A model generated the notes under the pieces. The model did not search any database and was not told the origin of the DNA. It was given only the letters and a program-made list of their open reading frames with translations. Below, in pieces: positions 54,604 through 63,915 of a DNA stretch of 64,000 nucleotides; position 1 is the stretch's first letter, and each line of letters opens with the position of its first letter. The stretch covers positions 3,352,001-3,416,000 of the forward strand of contig NZ_JAUCFJ010000002.1 of NCBI RefSeq assembly GCF_030348505.1, in the 5' to 3' direction. The translations under genes were made by a program, and so were the position numbers. The stretch comes from Lysinibacillus sp. G4S2. GTDB taxonomy: Bacteria > Bacillota > Bacilli > Bacillales_A > Planococcaceae.

Positions 54604-55126
54604 GAACACCCCTCCTATGTTTCTGGACTATAGTTACGTTGCTATGATATTAAAAGACAAAAATATATCTTGCAATTCAGATAACTACTTCTGTTATTCT
54701 TGCCTTTTAAGGCTCTTCACCAAAACGTGTAGTTGATTTCCGTTCGGACTGGGCGCTTTTCTGGGGGCGTCGAGCCTTCACTACAATCAACTTATATACA
54801 AAGCAAATGTCATCGACAACTTTTTGATGAGCCCATTTCAAGCAACTCTTATTACTGTTAATCCATCTCTCCCTATCTATTAAAATAAACCCCTTTTATA
54901 TAACGACATTTTCGCTATATATTCGTATAATAATCAAGTTATTATGAAATGACAACATTTTTTTGAAAATTTATAATAGAAAATCGAATAAGAATAGTGT
55001 CCGAATTAACGATTAGAAACTTGGGAACCGTTGATTTATCTACATTTTTTGAATGTTCATTGAAGAAATAAAAAAGCTTAAAATTTTCTGTAACTTTTCA
55101 CTTTCACAATCCATCCACAAAACAAA
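54604..55126. other. Intergenic region between regulator and transporter operon
   Basis: It contains one dispersed repeat copy (54718-54800). I see no gene in it. The operon promoter is presumably in the 54604-54715 part. Confidence 0.4.
54718..54800 (+). repeat. Dispersed intergenic repeat, copy 2
   Basis: AAAACGTGTAGTTGATTTCC, then GTTCGGACTGGGCGCTTTT and GGGGGCGTCGAGCC, ending CTACAATCAACTTATA. The ends pair as GTTGATT / AATCAAC. It matches the element at 20171 along its whole length. Confidence 0.7.
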
Positions 55127-55165
55127 AAATGTCCCAAAAACCAGTAATTGGTTCGGGACATTTCT
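55127..55165. terminator. Terminator of the regulator gene
   Basis: AAATGTCCC / GGGACATTT stem enclosing CCA/TGG, followed by TTTTTTG on the minus strand. Confidence 0.8.
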
Positions 55166-55170
55166 ATACA

Positions 55171-56475
55171 CTACATTAAGAGCTGATACATTTTAATCGG
55201 TCTACCACGTGTGTGCTGTAATTCTTCTCCACAAATTTCCGCTAAACCCACACTACATAAATCAGCCACGATGCGCTGGGCATTTCGTTCACTCATTTGA
55301 AGCTGTGACGCTAAATCCTTTGTCGTAAAATGCTTCCAACGCATTTTTTGGACTAGCGCCTGGATTCTTGTGTAGGTTTTAATGCTAACACTACCTTTTT
55401 TTAGTTTTTCAAGAATAGTAGGATCCTCAGCTCTATAGGAATATGACAGCTCCTCGTTATTACCGACAGATTCAATAATTGTGCCATCATCTTGAATCAT
55501 GACAATATCAATCGATTCATGCTCTTTCGTTTGACGTAAAGCTCTATGCGCATTTAATTCGGCGTTAAATACCGTTTGCGCAAAACCTATTCCTGCTGTG
55601 ACCTTTGCCTCCATTTCAATGGACAGCTGATACATTTTTTCCTTAATGAATTGAATCTCCCCTTCGATGGCTCCTCTCGTACTGAAAACTGTATATCTCC
55701 CATTGCCTTCCTCAATTAAAGAACCATCAACCTGTTCACATAATTGCAGTAAATTTTCCTTCATGCGTAATTCTAAATATTGAATACGATATCCTTGCTT
55801 CATTCTTTCCTTTAATGAATCAAATTCTTTTATTTCGAGCATAACAGCACCAATTTGCGTTTCTTTATAATAGGACGTTTTAATTTTTTCGGTAAATAGC
55901 TGCACGGTGTGGTAAATTTCCGTTTTTGTCGGCGATACCCAATAGGAGGGAACCCCCATTTTTTTCAGCTCTTCATCGACTGACGGATAACATGTAATTG
56001 CGAAGTCTATTTTCCCTTCTTGCCACAGCTCATAATGGAAATCAAATAATTCTTTCGGATCAATGGCCACATCAAATTCCTTCAAATACATTTTCCTCAC
56101 ATTTTTCTCGATTTCCACCAATCCTTCTGACGCCATTTGTGCAGGTGATGAGATAAAATCAATACTTACATTTTCGATAAATTTTTGCATTTTATAGGAT
56201 TGCTCAAGAAACCCTCTATAAATAGCTGCCTCAGAAAAGAAAATATACGTTAATTTTTCCCGAGATACGCTCGTTTGTGTGGCAACTTTAAAAGGTATGT
56301 ATCCAGAAAATAGCCAAAAATCAACATCTTGATCATGAGCTTCTACAATATTTTTTGTTTCTGTAGCGATAGAATAAATATACGGAATAAATTCCATATC
56401 CTGCTCGATTTCATTTGCTAACTCGATAATTTTTTCTACGGATTTTATTGGGCCAACAACACCTATTTTATACAT
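55171..56475 (-). CDS. Transcriptional regulator with C-terminal winged helix
   Basis: A 434-aa cytoplasmic protein in three parts. Residues 1-205 look like a response or substrate-binding alpha/beta domain (MYKIGVVGPIKSVEKIIELA). Residues about 215-335 resemble a degenerate GGDEF-type cyclase fold. Residues about 360-434 are a winged helix (WKHFTTKDLASQLQMSERNA, then QRIVADLCSVGLAEICG). I do not know a gene name. Its position upstream of the MFS/hydrolase operon on the same strand suggests it controls that operon. Confidence 0.7.
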   Translation of the reverse strand: MYKIGVVGPIKSVEKIIELANEIEQDMEFIPYIYSIATETKNIVEAHDQDVDFWLFSGYIPFKVATQTSVSREKLTYIFFSEAAIYRGFLEQSYKMQKFIENVSIDFISSPAQMASEGLVEIEKNVRKMYLKEFDVAIDPKELFDFHYELWQEGKIDFAITCYPSVDEELKKMGVPSYWVSPTKTEIYHTVQLFTEKIKTSYYKETQIGAVMLEIKEFDSLKERMKQGYRIQYLELRMKENLLQLCEQVDGSLIEEGNGRYTVFSTRGAIEGEIQFIKEKMYQLSIEMEAKVTAGIGFAQTVFNAELNAHRALRQTKEHESIDIVMIQDDGTIIESVGNNEELSYSYRAEDPTILEKLKKGSVSIKTYTRIQALVQKMRWKHFTTKDLASQLQMSERNAQRIVADLCSVGLAEICGEELQHTRGRPIKMYQLLM

Positions 56476-56615
56476 CTTACGTTCCTACCTTCTATGTCAA
56501 GCTACACTATTTATGACAAAAAATTCTTAATTATTCTACAGATTAACTGTAATTAGTATAGCGGAAAAATGAATATTTAGACAAATAAAAGCGATAAGTT
56601 TAGTTCGAACGCTAC

Positions 56616-56649
56616 AAAAAAACCCCGAATAAAATCGTTATTCGGGGCT
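56616..56649. terminator. Terminator of the 951-aa surface protein gene
   Basis: CCCCGAATAA / TTATTCGGGG stem with TTTTTTT on the minus strand. Confidence 0.8.
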
Positions 56650-56665
56650 ACAGCAAATTAAAATA

Positions 56666-59521
56666 TTATGGATGCATTTGTTTATAAAGAAGTTCGAGCT
56701 TTTTAGAAAGTTTGCCATAAGCAGTTTGCCATGTCTTATAGGCAGCTGCCTTTTTATCTTCTGAAGCCGCTTCGTAAGTTTTATAAAGCTCATATACTTC
56801 CGTAACTTTTTTCAAATCACTTTCCGCCTGTGTTAGCTTCGAGTAATTTTTCACTACTTTTTTCTCAGTAGAACTAAGCTTGTCATACGAAATGCGAATT
56901 TTCGTTACTTCAGTTTCTAAATTGGCAATATATTCTCCATTTTGCTCAAGCCCATTTATCATTTCCACTAAATTTAAAGCAGATTCGTGTGCAGATTGTT
57001 GTTTCGCTTCTGCTTCAATAATTTTTTTCCGAACATTTTCATTTATTAAACTCGTCTGCTTTGACGTCAATTTTGAAAATGCTTTAATAACAGTCGCCGG
57101 ATTTTTTTCGAATGACTTGTCATATTGCTTCATGAATGACTCTACTTTTTTCACATCAGAGACAGCCGTTGTTAAGATAGAAGCATTTGTAACTCGTTTT
57201 TTATCACTAGAACTCAACTTATTATATTGAGTTGAAAGCTCTTTAATTTTATCTATAGATACGGTATACAAATCGTTGTTTACAATTCCAGCAATTTCAT
57301 TATCTAGTTTTGATACGTCTGGAACATTTCCATCTAATAGTTTCAGTAATTTTTCATACTCAGGTTTAGCTAAATGTTGTTGGTTTGCAGGTAACTTTGC
57401 ATAAGCTGTTTGCACGGTTTGAATTTTCTTGACCTGCTTCGTAACATCCCTTTCTTCTTTAGCATCCTGTACTTTTTTAAGGAACGATTTGGTACCAGAA
57501 ATATCTTTGCTTGCTGCTGTTAGTAAGTCATAATTCGTCACATACTTTCGAGCTGCAGATGATAACTTTTTATAAGTCGCTGTAGCACTCTCTACTTCTT
57601 TTTCTAATTGTTCCAGTGTAAAGTTGGTGATGTTAGCAAAAGAATCGATTTGTTTTTTTAGAGCTTCAGCTTTCGCTTTATCATCTGGCACCTTCCCATC
57701 GCTACCAACAGTCACATCTGGTGAATTATTCAAAAATTCTTTTGCATTATAGACAAGTGATTGCTGTAAACTTGTTAGCTTATTATAGGCTTTAAGTGTA
57801 CTGCTATAGCTTGATTTTAACTTACTCTCTGAGACTCCTGATGTTTTCTTAAGGTTTAGATAGGCATCTATATCCTTAATAACTTTTTCAGCCGTTTTAA
57901 GATCTTTTTGCAATGTTACAATACGATCATAATCTATAATTTGGGCAGCTGAAGTTTTCGTTAAGTTTTTATAATCACTGATTATTTTATTTACATTATC
58001 TACAATTTCTTTCCAAGTCTCTTTTGTTGGATTAATTGGATACTGCTTGCTTCCTAAATATGATTGAATTAATGCGTTTAATTTCACAATTTGAATTTGC
58101 TCTGCATTTTCTGCATTCTGCAACTTCTCCTTATACATATTTGGAACTAATAGCATTTGCTTGTAAGTTAACTTTTCATAAGTAGAGCGAATCGATTTTG
58201 CAGCAGTCACTTGCTTGCCTGGTGTATCATTTGGCAACAATTTATCAAATGATTTTAAAAACTGCTCAATTTTCTTAATATCTTGCTTCGCTTCTTGTAA
58301 AATTGTTTGGTTTTGTACGATTGCTTTATAATCTTTTGACAGCTTCGACATTCGAGTTTCAATTTTGTTCACTTCCGCTTGTAAAGATTCTAAGCTAGAA
58401 GGGACATATTTGATATAAGAATTTTCGTAGGATAATAATGCCATAATTTGTTTATTAATCTCTCTTACTTCTGTAAGCTCATTAATATTTGACGGGTTAT
58501 GCAATGCTACTTTAATCGCATTGTATAATTCATCATTGACATCTAAACTGCGCTGTAAATAGTCAAGCTTATTATAATCCGCTTCAAGATTTTTCAAAAA
58601 CTGAGGTAAATCTTTTTCACTAACGCCTTTATCTTTTAACTTATCCAACTTTCCATTTAATGCATTTATTGCTGCAATATCTGCAAGTGCTCGCTTCAAG
58701 ACATCATAATTAGTAACATTCGCCTTTGCAGCACTCGATAGAGATTGGTATTTTTTATCTAAGTCTTTCGCAAGTGCCTGAAATTCTCCAAAGGTTGTCA
58801 AATTATATTTGTTGCCATCCTTCAGTAAATTATTAATATTCTTCGTTAATGTCTCTGTAGGTTCTTTAGATACTGTAAGAACTTTTGAAGGAGGCGATTC
58901 TAGTGTCCGTGTACCTACTTTCGCAGTTACTTTCACCATAATATCTTTCGGTTCCTTGTCTAAGGCATCAGTAGGAATTGTATATGTTGCTCCCGTTGCC
59001 CCATTAATAATTGAAAAGACTTCTCCTACTTTATAAAACCATTGATAGCTATATGTAATTTGGTTACTTTGTAATTTCACACCATTTACATCGATCACAT
59101 CTGCTACCACTTTAACAGTATCACCTGGTGTCACATAGTTAGTTGATGAGTAGCCTTCAAAAATTGGTTCACCAATACTTAAATTCAATGGCTTTATCGT
59201 ACATTTATTACTTTCATAGGTTTTATTTGAAGTTATCGCTTTTACAATTATAGTTTTATTTTCTGCCTCAACAGGTACTTTTAAAGATATACCTGTAGCG
59301 CTAGGAATGAGTTTTTCCGAACCATCCGCTTCAATATAGTACCATTGATAACTGTTTACATATGTATTAGGCGGCAAATTTTTTACATCCGCTGTAATTA
59401 CGTCATTGACCTTCGCATCTGCGCTTATTTTTATCGTTAATCCTTCTTCTGCCCCTACTACTGCTGGTGCAACAATGACTGCAGGTATTGCTGCAACTGA
59501 AAAAAGAAATTTTTTATTCAA
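56666..59521 (-). CDS. Large secreted protein with Ig-like and helical repeats
   Basis: A 951-aa exported protein. The signal peptide is NKKFLFSVAAIPAVIVAPAV with cleavage likely after VVGA. Two beta-sandwich domains follow (about residues 27-215), each with a YQW motif (NSYQWYY and YSYQWFY), as in Ig-like surface domains. From about 225 to the end there are roughly nine helical repeats of 75-80 residues, with the core YxxLSSxxKxxVTNYxxLxxAxxDI (for example TYKKLSSAARKYVTNYDLLT). There is no LPxTG or SLH anchor. The TTG start has GGAGG 9 bases upstream. An adhesive or envelope-structural role is inferred. Confidence 0.8.
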   Translation of the reverse strand: MNKKFLFSVAAIPAVIVAPAVVGAEEGLTIKISADAKVNDVITADVKNLPPNTYVNSYQWYYIEADGSEKLIPSATGISLKVPVEAENKTIIVKAITSNKTYESNKCTIKPLNLSIGEPIFEGYSSTNYVTPGDTVKVVADVIDVNGVKLQSNQITYSYQWFYKVGEVFSIINGATGATYTIPTDALDKEPKDIMVKVTAKVGTRTLESPPSKVLTVSKEPTETLTKNINNLLKDGNKYNLTTFGEFQALAKDLDKKYQSLSSAAKANVTNYDVLKRALADIAAINALNGKLDKLKDKGVSEKDLPQFLKNLEADYNKLDYLQRSLDVNDELYNAIKVALHNPSNINELTEVREINKQIMALLSYENSYIKYVPSSLESLQAEVNKIETRMSKLSKDYKAIVQNQTILQEAKQDIKKIEQFLKSFDKLLPNDTPGKQVTAAKSIRSTYEKLTYKQMLLVPNMYKEKLQNAENAEQIQIVKLNALIQSYLGSKQYPINPTKETWKEIVDNVNKIISDYKNLTKTSAAQIIDYDRIVTLQKDLKTAEKVIKDIDAYLNLKKTSGVSESKLKSSYSSTLKAYNKLTSLQQSLVYNAKEFLNNSPDVTVGSDGKVPDDKAKAEALKKQIDSFANITNFTLEQLEKEVESATATYKKLSSAARKYVTNYDLLTAASKDISGTKSFLKKVQDAKEERDVTKQVKKIQTVQTAYAKLPANQQHLAKPEYEKLLKLLDGNVPDVSKLDNEIAGIVNNDLYTVSIDKIKELSTQYNKLSSSDKKRVTNASILTTAVSDVKKVESFMKQYDKSFEKNPATVIKAFSKLTSKQTSLINENVRKKIIEAEAKQQSAHESALNLVEMINGLEQNGEYIANLETEVTKIRISYDKLSSTEKKVVKNYSKLTQAESDLKKVTEVYELYKTYEAASEDKKAAAYKTWQTAYGKLSKKLELLYKQMHP

Positions 59522-59777
59522 GTCGATTGTCCTCCTTTATACCTTCTAAACATTTATATCGGTATGAATCTCAAAATTTCCCTCTATTTTGGAAATCTAT
59601 CCAAAAAAGGAGATAGTGCTCACATCCTCGAATGCAAATAATATTTTTTTGACATCTGGAACTTCAACTTTTTTGATATGTTGCTTTAAACACATAAACT
59701 ATTAAGCGCATTTAACGAATAAAACCAAAGAGGCATCTCAATGAAAGATTTGAGATACCTCTTTTCATGTATTTTAA
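59522..59777. other. Intergenic region before the IS element
   Basis: It holds the promoter region of the surface protein and the terminator-like hairpin at 59728-59765. No gene is seen. Confidence 0.45.
59728..59765. terminator. Terminator-like hairpin
   Basis: AAGAGGtATCTCAAat / ATTGAGATgCCTCTT stem with T-rich flank, upstream of the surface protein gene and outside the IS. Confidence 0.65.
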
Positions 59778-61035
59778 CACGCGTGTTGATTATCTAATTT
59801 CTTCCAATAAAAATTATACAAAAAGAGAGATTCTCATGTAAAATGTTAGTTACTACACAAACAATTACGAAATGAGGAATCTCTCTTGAACAAGAATAAC
59901 ACGATTTTTACACTCATTCAAACCTTTCTTTCAGAGGAAGAATGGCAATCAATCTTAAGCGAATTCGGTTATGTAGAAACAGCACGAAAATGTACAGTTC
60001 CCACGCTCATTTCGTATTTAATTGGTGCTGCCACGAACGAGTGGAAAAGTTTACGCCACGCAGCGGATGTGGGTCCAAGTAACGGTCTTGTTTCGGTGAA
60101 TCATTCATCGCTTTCTAAACATTTAAAGGCACTTGATTATGGCATCATCAAACGAATTTTTGAAGTGATTGTCGGGAAGCTCAACCGTGCAGCTCGTCGT
60201 AAATTGAAATTGCCGAAAAGATTATTAGCCGTTGATTCAACTACCATTACAGTAGGCAAAACAAGATTACCTTGGGCTGTCTATCACGGCGAACGTTCAG
60301 GAATCAAATTACATGTTAGTTTTACTAATGAAACTGCGATGCCCTTAAAAGTCGTAGAAACAACCGGTTTAAAACATGATGGTCCCATTGGCGAATTCCT
60401 TGAAGATAAAAGGTTTATCCTCGTTTGTGACCGTGCCTACTTTTCTATTGATAAAGTCGATCGCTACCTGAAAGAATATCAACATTTTGTGTTACGTTTA
60501 AAAGACAATGTGCAATTAAATCGCAAAAAATCGCTCCAAGGTAGTCGTACCAACGATTCCAATGTGACAGCTGATTTTACTTGTACGCTTGGGACGCCAC
60601 AAAAACAAACGAAAAAACGCCATCGTGTCGTTCAATTCATAGATCATGAAGATAAAGAAATACGTGTCGTGACAAGTTTAATGGATATCACCGCTGAAGA
60701 AATTGCCAACATGTATAAGTCACGTTGGGCGATTGAAAATTTTTTCCGTTGGATTAAACAAAACTTGAACGTACCTGTTCTATTCGGAACAACAAAAAAT
60801 GCTGTATTCAATCAGCTATTCGTAGCCCTTATTGCCTATGTTTGTTTGAAATTTCTTCATACACAAGGGAATAAGAAAAATAATATCAAACCCTTATCAT
60901 TCGTAGGTTTTACACGGATGTTTCTTTGTGCTGCCCTGCCAATAGAATGGCGAATCAGGGTGAAAGAAATCCTGGTGTTTCATTGGAACATAAATCATTC
61001 AACTACTGTATAATTTTGGTTAATCAACACGTGTG
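59778..61035 (+). mobile_element. Intact IS4-family insertion sequence
   Basis: About 1,258 bases. The left end CACGCGTGTTGATTA and the right end, reverse complement CACACGTGTTGATTA, are 15-base inverted repeats with one mismatch. A 9-base direct repeat GTATTTTAA flanks it (59769-59777 and 61036-61044). It encodes one full-length transposase. The intact ends and target duplication suggest a recent insertion. Confidence 0.92.
59886..61013 (+). CDS. IS4-family transposase
   Basis: A DDE transposase of 375 aa. The three acidic residues appear in LLAVDSTTITVG (Asp), LVCDRAYFS (Asp) and the YREK box YKSRWAIENFFRWIKQ (Y-2-R-3-E-6-K, with the catalytic Glu), the hallmark of IS4. The N-terminal domain binds the ends. 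The start is a TTG about 8 bases after GAGGAATC. It occupies nearly the whole element, and no frameshift is visible. Confidence 0.93.
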   Translation: MNKNNTIFTLIQTFLSEEEWQSILSEFGYVETARKCTVPTLISYLIGAATNEWKSLRHAADVGPSNGLVSVNHSSLSKHLKALDYGIIKRIFEVIVGKLNRAARRKLKLPKRLLAVDSTTITVGKTRLPWAVYHGERSGIKLHVSFTNETAMPLKVVETTGLKHDGPIGEFLEDKRFILVCDRAYFSIDKVDRYLKEYQHFVLRLKDNVQLNRKKSLQGSRTNDSNVTADFTCTLGTPQKQTKKRHRVVQFIDHEDKEIRVVTSLMDITAEEIANMYKSRWAIENFFRWIKQNLNVPVLFGTTKNAVFNQLFVALIAYVCLKFLHTQGNKKNNIKPLSFVGFTRMFLCAALPIEWRIRVKEILVFHWNINHSTTV

Positions 61036-61045
61036 GTATTTTAAT

Positions 61046-62584
61046 TTAAATTTTATGGGTATCTAAATACTGATGCCATACTTTATCTTCCTCATCTGAC
61101 ATCTCCCCAATAATTGTGGAAAAGTCAATCGTTCGACGAAAAAGGTCTTTTAATAAATGAAACTGTTCGAATGATCCTGTAAATATTTTAAGCGAAGAAG
61201 AATTGGCAATAACCTCAAGATTGCCAATCGTCGCCCCATTTAATTCTATACTGCTTAAATTTTTTAGTGCGCCAATTGCTCCCCCATCCTCTAATACTGT
61301 ATCATGTAAAATGATTTCTCGCAGTGAATAACTGGATGTAAAACAATCTATATTTTTCAAATAACAATTTTCAAATTTCATCACTTGTAAATTCTTTAGG
61401 TGACTTAACTGTAATAAATCCTCTTCTTCAATATTTCGCAACTGGTGAATATACAATTGTTTTAAGGTAGTAATTTGAGATATTTGTTTTAACTGTTCTT
61501 TACTCACTATTGAAATTGATAAGGATTCAAGCGCTTGGCATTGTGGAAGGATTGAAAAATCTTTAACATCCGTTTGTGCCATTTCTAATTTTTTTAATCG
61601 CGGAATATTTACTAACGGTGTTATATCGAAAACTTTTGTATGATTAATATTTAATTCTTGCAAATACTCGAGGTTCGCTAATGGCGTTAAATCACTTAGC
61701 GGATTCTTAATTAAATAGAGTTTTTTTAAAGATAGCATGTTATTTAAAGGTTTTAAATCAGTCAGTTGATTGTTTGTTAAGATTAATTCTTTAACTTCTG
61801 TACAAAATCGTAACGGTTTAATATTCGTGAGTTTATTCCCAATTAAATAGAGTTTCTTTTTTTTCATAAAATTCTCAGGATCAGAAAACTCTTCTTGAAC
61901 TATTTCTTTCCATAGAGAGTCCAAATCTTGCATCCATTTGGTTGCATCCTTGTTTGAGATTTGAGAAGATACTGGATTTAGAACGGGCAATTCAATGGCG
62001 TTTAGTACATCTAAAAAATGCGTGCTATTTTCATAATTCCAGTAGATATAATCCTCTTCTTGTTCAATTTGATAATTCCCCTGTAAAATCGTTTCAGAAA
62101 TAAATAGTAGGAAATCTGATAATTGATTTGCTATAACATACTTTATTTCCTCATCTCGCCCAAAATTAATGACTTGTCCTATTCGCCCTTTATGATCTGG
62201 ATCGACATCAATGCCGATATTATTGCCACCAAAATCTTTACTAATAGGTATCCAATAACGATTAATAGACCTCTCTTTTATATATCCAGTTGGGACAGAA
62301 TAAGAAGCACCTTCCAATGCATGTTCTTCTTCTAACTGTTCCCATACTTGCAATTCCTGCAAAACATCATTTAATGGTAAAAACGGCAATCCAAAAAACA
62401 AACCTGGTCCGTCTTCCTTCTCTCCGTTATGCATTAGATAAAGCTCCCTCAATTCATCAGGAAATTTAATAGCCATCTCATTTTCTACCTTCTGTATCTC
62501 TTCCTCAGAAGCTGCTGGATTTAAAAAAGGTGAAAATAGTTCGTCTAATTGAACCTTTAATTTCTTCATTATCAACTGAATCAT
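61046..62584 (-). CDS. SUKH (SMI1/KNR4) domain fused to leucine-rich repeats
   Basis: A 512-aa cytoplasmic protein. Residues about 15-170 are a SUKH domain (EEEIQKVENEMAIKFPDELR, with LYLMHNGE and YWIPISKDFGGNNIGIDVD). Residues about 245-480 are 10-11 internalin-like LRRs of 21-22 residues (LILTNNQLTDLKPLNNMLSL, LYLIKNPLSDLTPLANLEYL). SUKH proteins are often immunity proteins against contact-dependent or polymorphic toxins; no toxin gene is visible here. There is no signal peptide. It begins beside a second SUKH gene that is frameshifted. Confidence 0.88.
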   Translation of the reverse strand: MIQLIMKKLKVQLDELFSPFLNPAASEEEIQKVENEMAIKFPDELRELYLMHNGEKEDGPGLFFGLPFLPLNDVLQELQVWEQLEEEHALEGASYSVPTGYIKERSINRYWIPISKDFGGNNIGIDVDPDHKGRIGQVINFGRDEEIKYVIANQLSDFLLFISETILQGNYQIEQEEDYIYWNYENSTHFLDVLNAIELPVLNPVSSQISNKDATKWMQDLDSLWKEIVQEEFSDPENFMKKKKLYLIGNKLTNIKPLRFCTEVKELILTNNQLTDLKPLNNMLSLKKLYLIKNPLSDLTPLANLEYLQELNINHTKVFDITPLVNIPRLKKLEMAQTDVKDFSILPQCQALESLSISIVSKEQLKQISQITTLKQLYIHQLRNIEEEDLLQLSHLKNLQVMKFENCYLKNIDCFTSSYSLREIILHDTVLEDGGAIGALKNLSSIELNGATIGNLEVIANSSSLKIFTGSFEQFHLLKDLFRRTIDFSTIIGEMSDEEDKVWHQYLDTHKI

Positions 62585-62605
62585 CTTCGTATCCCATCTC
62601 CTTAT

Positions 62606-63159
62606 TCAAATATCAGAATCATTTTCTTCACACCCGCTGAAAGAAGTTAAACAGATTTCTATAAATTTAAAAAGACCCTTTGCATCAGTTGTTCGGTCTC
62701 CCCAATCATGCCAAAAATACAACACCTGACCCACTACTCCTTCTTCGGTTGGATCTGTATCAAGACAAAGATAATCGCCTCCACCATTTTCAGCAATCGG
62801 AATCCAGTTTCGATTCCAAAGCATTGGTTTAACATCCACACCATACTCTATATCTGGGAACAAATCATCTGGGTCAAATTCCTCCTGTAGAAACTTCCAA
62901 TTTTCAATTATTTCCGAAATAGGAGAAAGTGTTAAATTTCTAACAATAGGCTCTACCCCTAAAGTCCAATTTTGCCCATTATAAATGCTATAAAAACTTT
63001 TCATCTCCTAGGTAGAATAAGATTTAAAGTTTTTTCGATTAGTTGGAATTCTTCAGCTGTAGCACCTGGTTGAAGATTCAATACTTCTTCACCATTTACG
63101 CCTAGCTTTGAATGATTTTTAATGATACGATCCCACAAATCTTTAGCTTGAGTATTCAT
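62606..63159 (-). pseudogene. SUKH (SMI1/KNR4) gene broken by one-base deletion
   Basis: Two frames meet at about 63002. The first, from an ATG at 63159 behind GGAGG, reads MNTQAKDLWDRIIKNHSKLG ... LIEKTLNLILP; the second reads MKSFYSIYNGQNWTLGVEP through RNWIPIAENGGGDYLCLDTD to 62606. The junction CCTAGGAGATGAAA would read LPEEMKSFY if one G were restored (CCTGAGGAG), which is the normal SUKH sequence. It is thus a frameshifted gene, or a base-calling error, rather than two genes. Confidence 0.75.
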
Positions 63160-63222
63160 TTGTAACCTCCACTCTAAATTTTTCCACAAAGAAATTTATC
63201 CTACTTAAAGATACCGCCATAT

Positions 63223-63915
63223 TCACACATTATCTTTATGCAATTTCCTTGCCTGATGAGTTGCTAAATCCGCATATCTTGTAGGTATTGGTAAACGGCT
63301 ATCTTTTTCAATAAAATGCATCGTTATGTTTGTAGCTGTTTCTATATCAATCTTGTTTCCACATGAAACAAATATAGGTTTAACATCCTTTCTGCTTCTT
63401 AGAGCACGACCATATACTGCCCCATCAATGACAATATCCGTAAACGCTCCTGCTTTATTTTCCGGCATGATAAAATCCGTATTTTCAATTTTATAATACG
63501 TTTTCGCTACGCCAATTGTCGGTTTTTCTAAGTAGAAAGAAGCATGGGTAGCAACTCCCATATTGCGCTTATGTAAATAACCATTTCCATCGAACATATA
63601 AAGGCTTGGATTTGTTTTCAACTTTTTTACAGCTTCTAAAATAAGAGGCAATTCACGAAAAGCTAAAAACCCAGAAATATAAGGAGTTGTAATTTCATCC
63701 ATGTAATCAACTTGTTCCACTAACTTTTTTGAACAAAAGTCAAAAACCTGAATGCAACAAACTCCATATTCTTTATTATTTTCAGCCCAATAGGCAATAT
63801 CCACTCCTGCAACAAGCTTAATTTGCTCATCAGAAAAATTGTTTTGTAGAGAAATACGCTTTCTTAATTCATTTTGTTGCGTTGTATAGTTTAGGATCAT
63901 TTCTTCTATTTCCAT
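63223..63915 (-). CDS. nfi: Endonuclease V (deoxyinosine 3'-endonuclease)
   Basis: Endonuclease V nicks DNA 3' to deoxyinosine, starting repair of deaminated adenine. The family motifs are KLVAGVDIAYWAEN (first Asp), YISGFLAFRELPLILEAV, LYMFDGNGYLHKRNMGVATH (second Asp, wedge) and TYYKIENTDFIMPENKAGAF. The start at 63915 (MEIEEMILNY) is one of three possible: an ATG at 63927 sits directly on the GGGAG site, and a TTG at 63942 is further upstream. It has about 230 residues, the usual length. Confidence 0.92.
   Translation of the reverse strand: MEIEEMILNYTTQQNELRKRISLQNNFSDEQIKLVAGVDIAYWAENNKEYGVCCIQVFDFCSKKLVEQVDYMDEITTPYISGFLAFRELPLILEAVKKLKTNPSLYMFDGNGYLHKRNMGVATHASFYLEKPTIGVAKTYYKIENTDFIMPENKAGAFTDIVIDGAVYGRALRSRKDVKPIFVSCGNKIDIETATNITMHFIEKDSRLPIPTRYADLATHQARKLHKDNV

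Noticed and set aside
63001-63189. Separate 62-aa and 132-aa genes
   Set aside because: Together they make one SUKH protein, and restoring one G at the junction gives the family's normal sequence.
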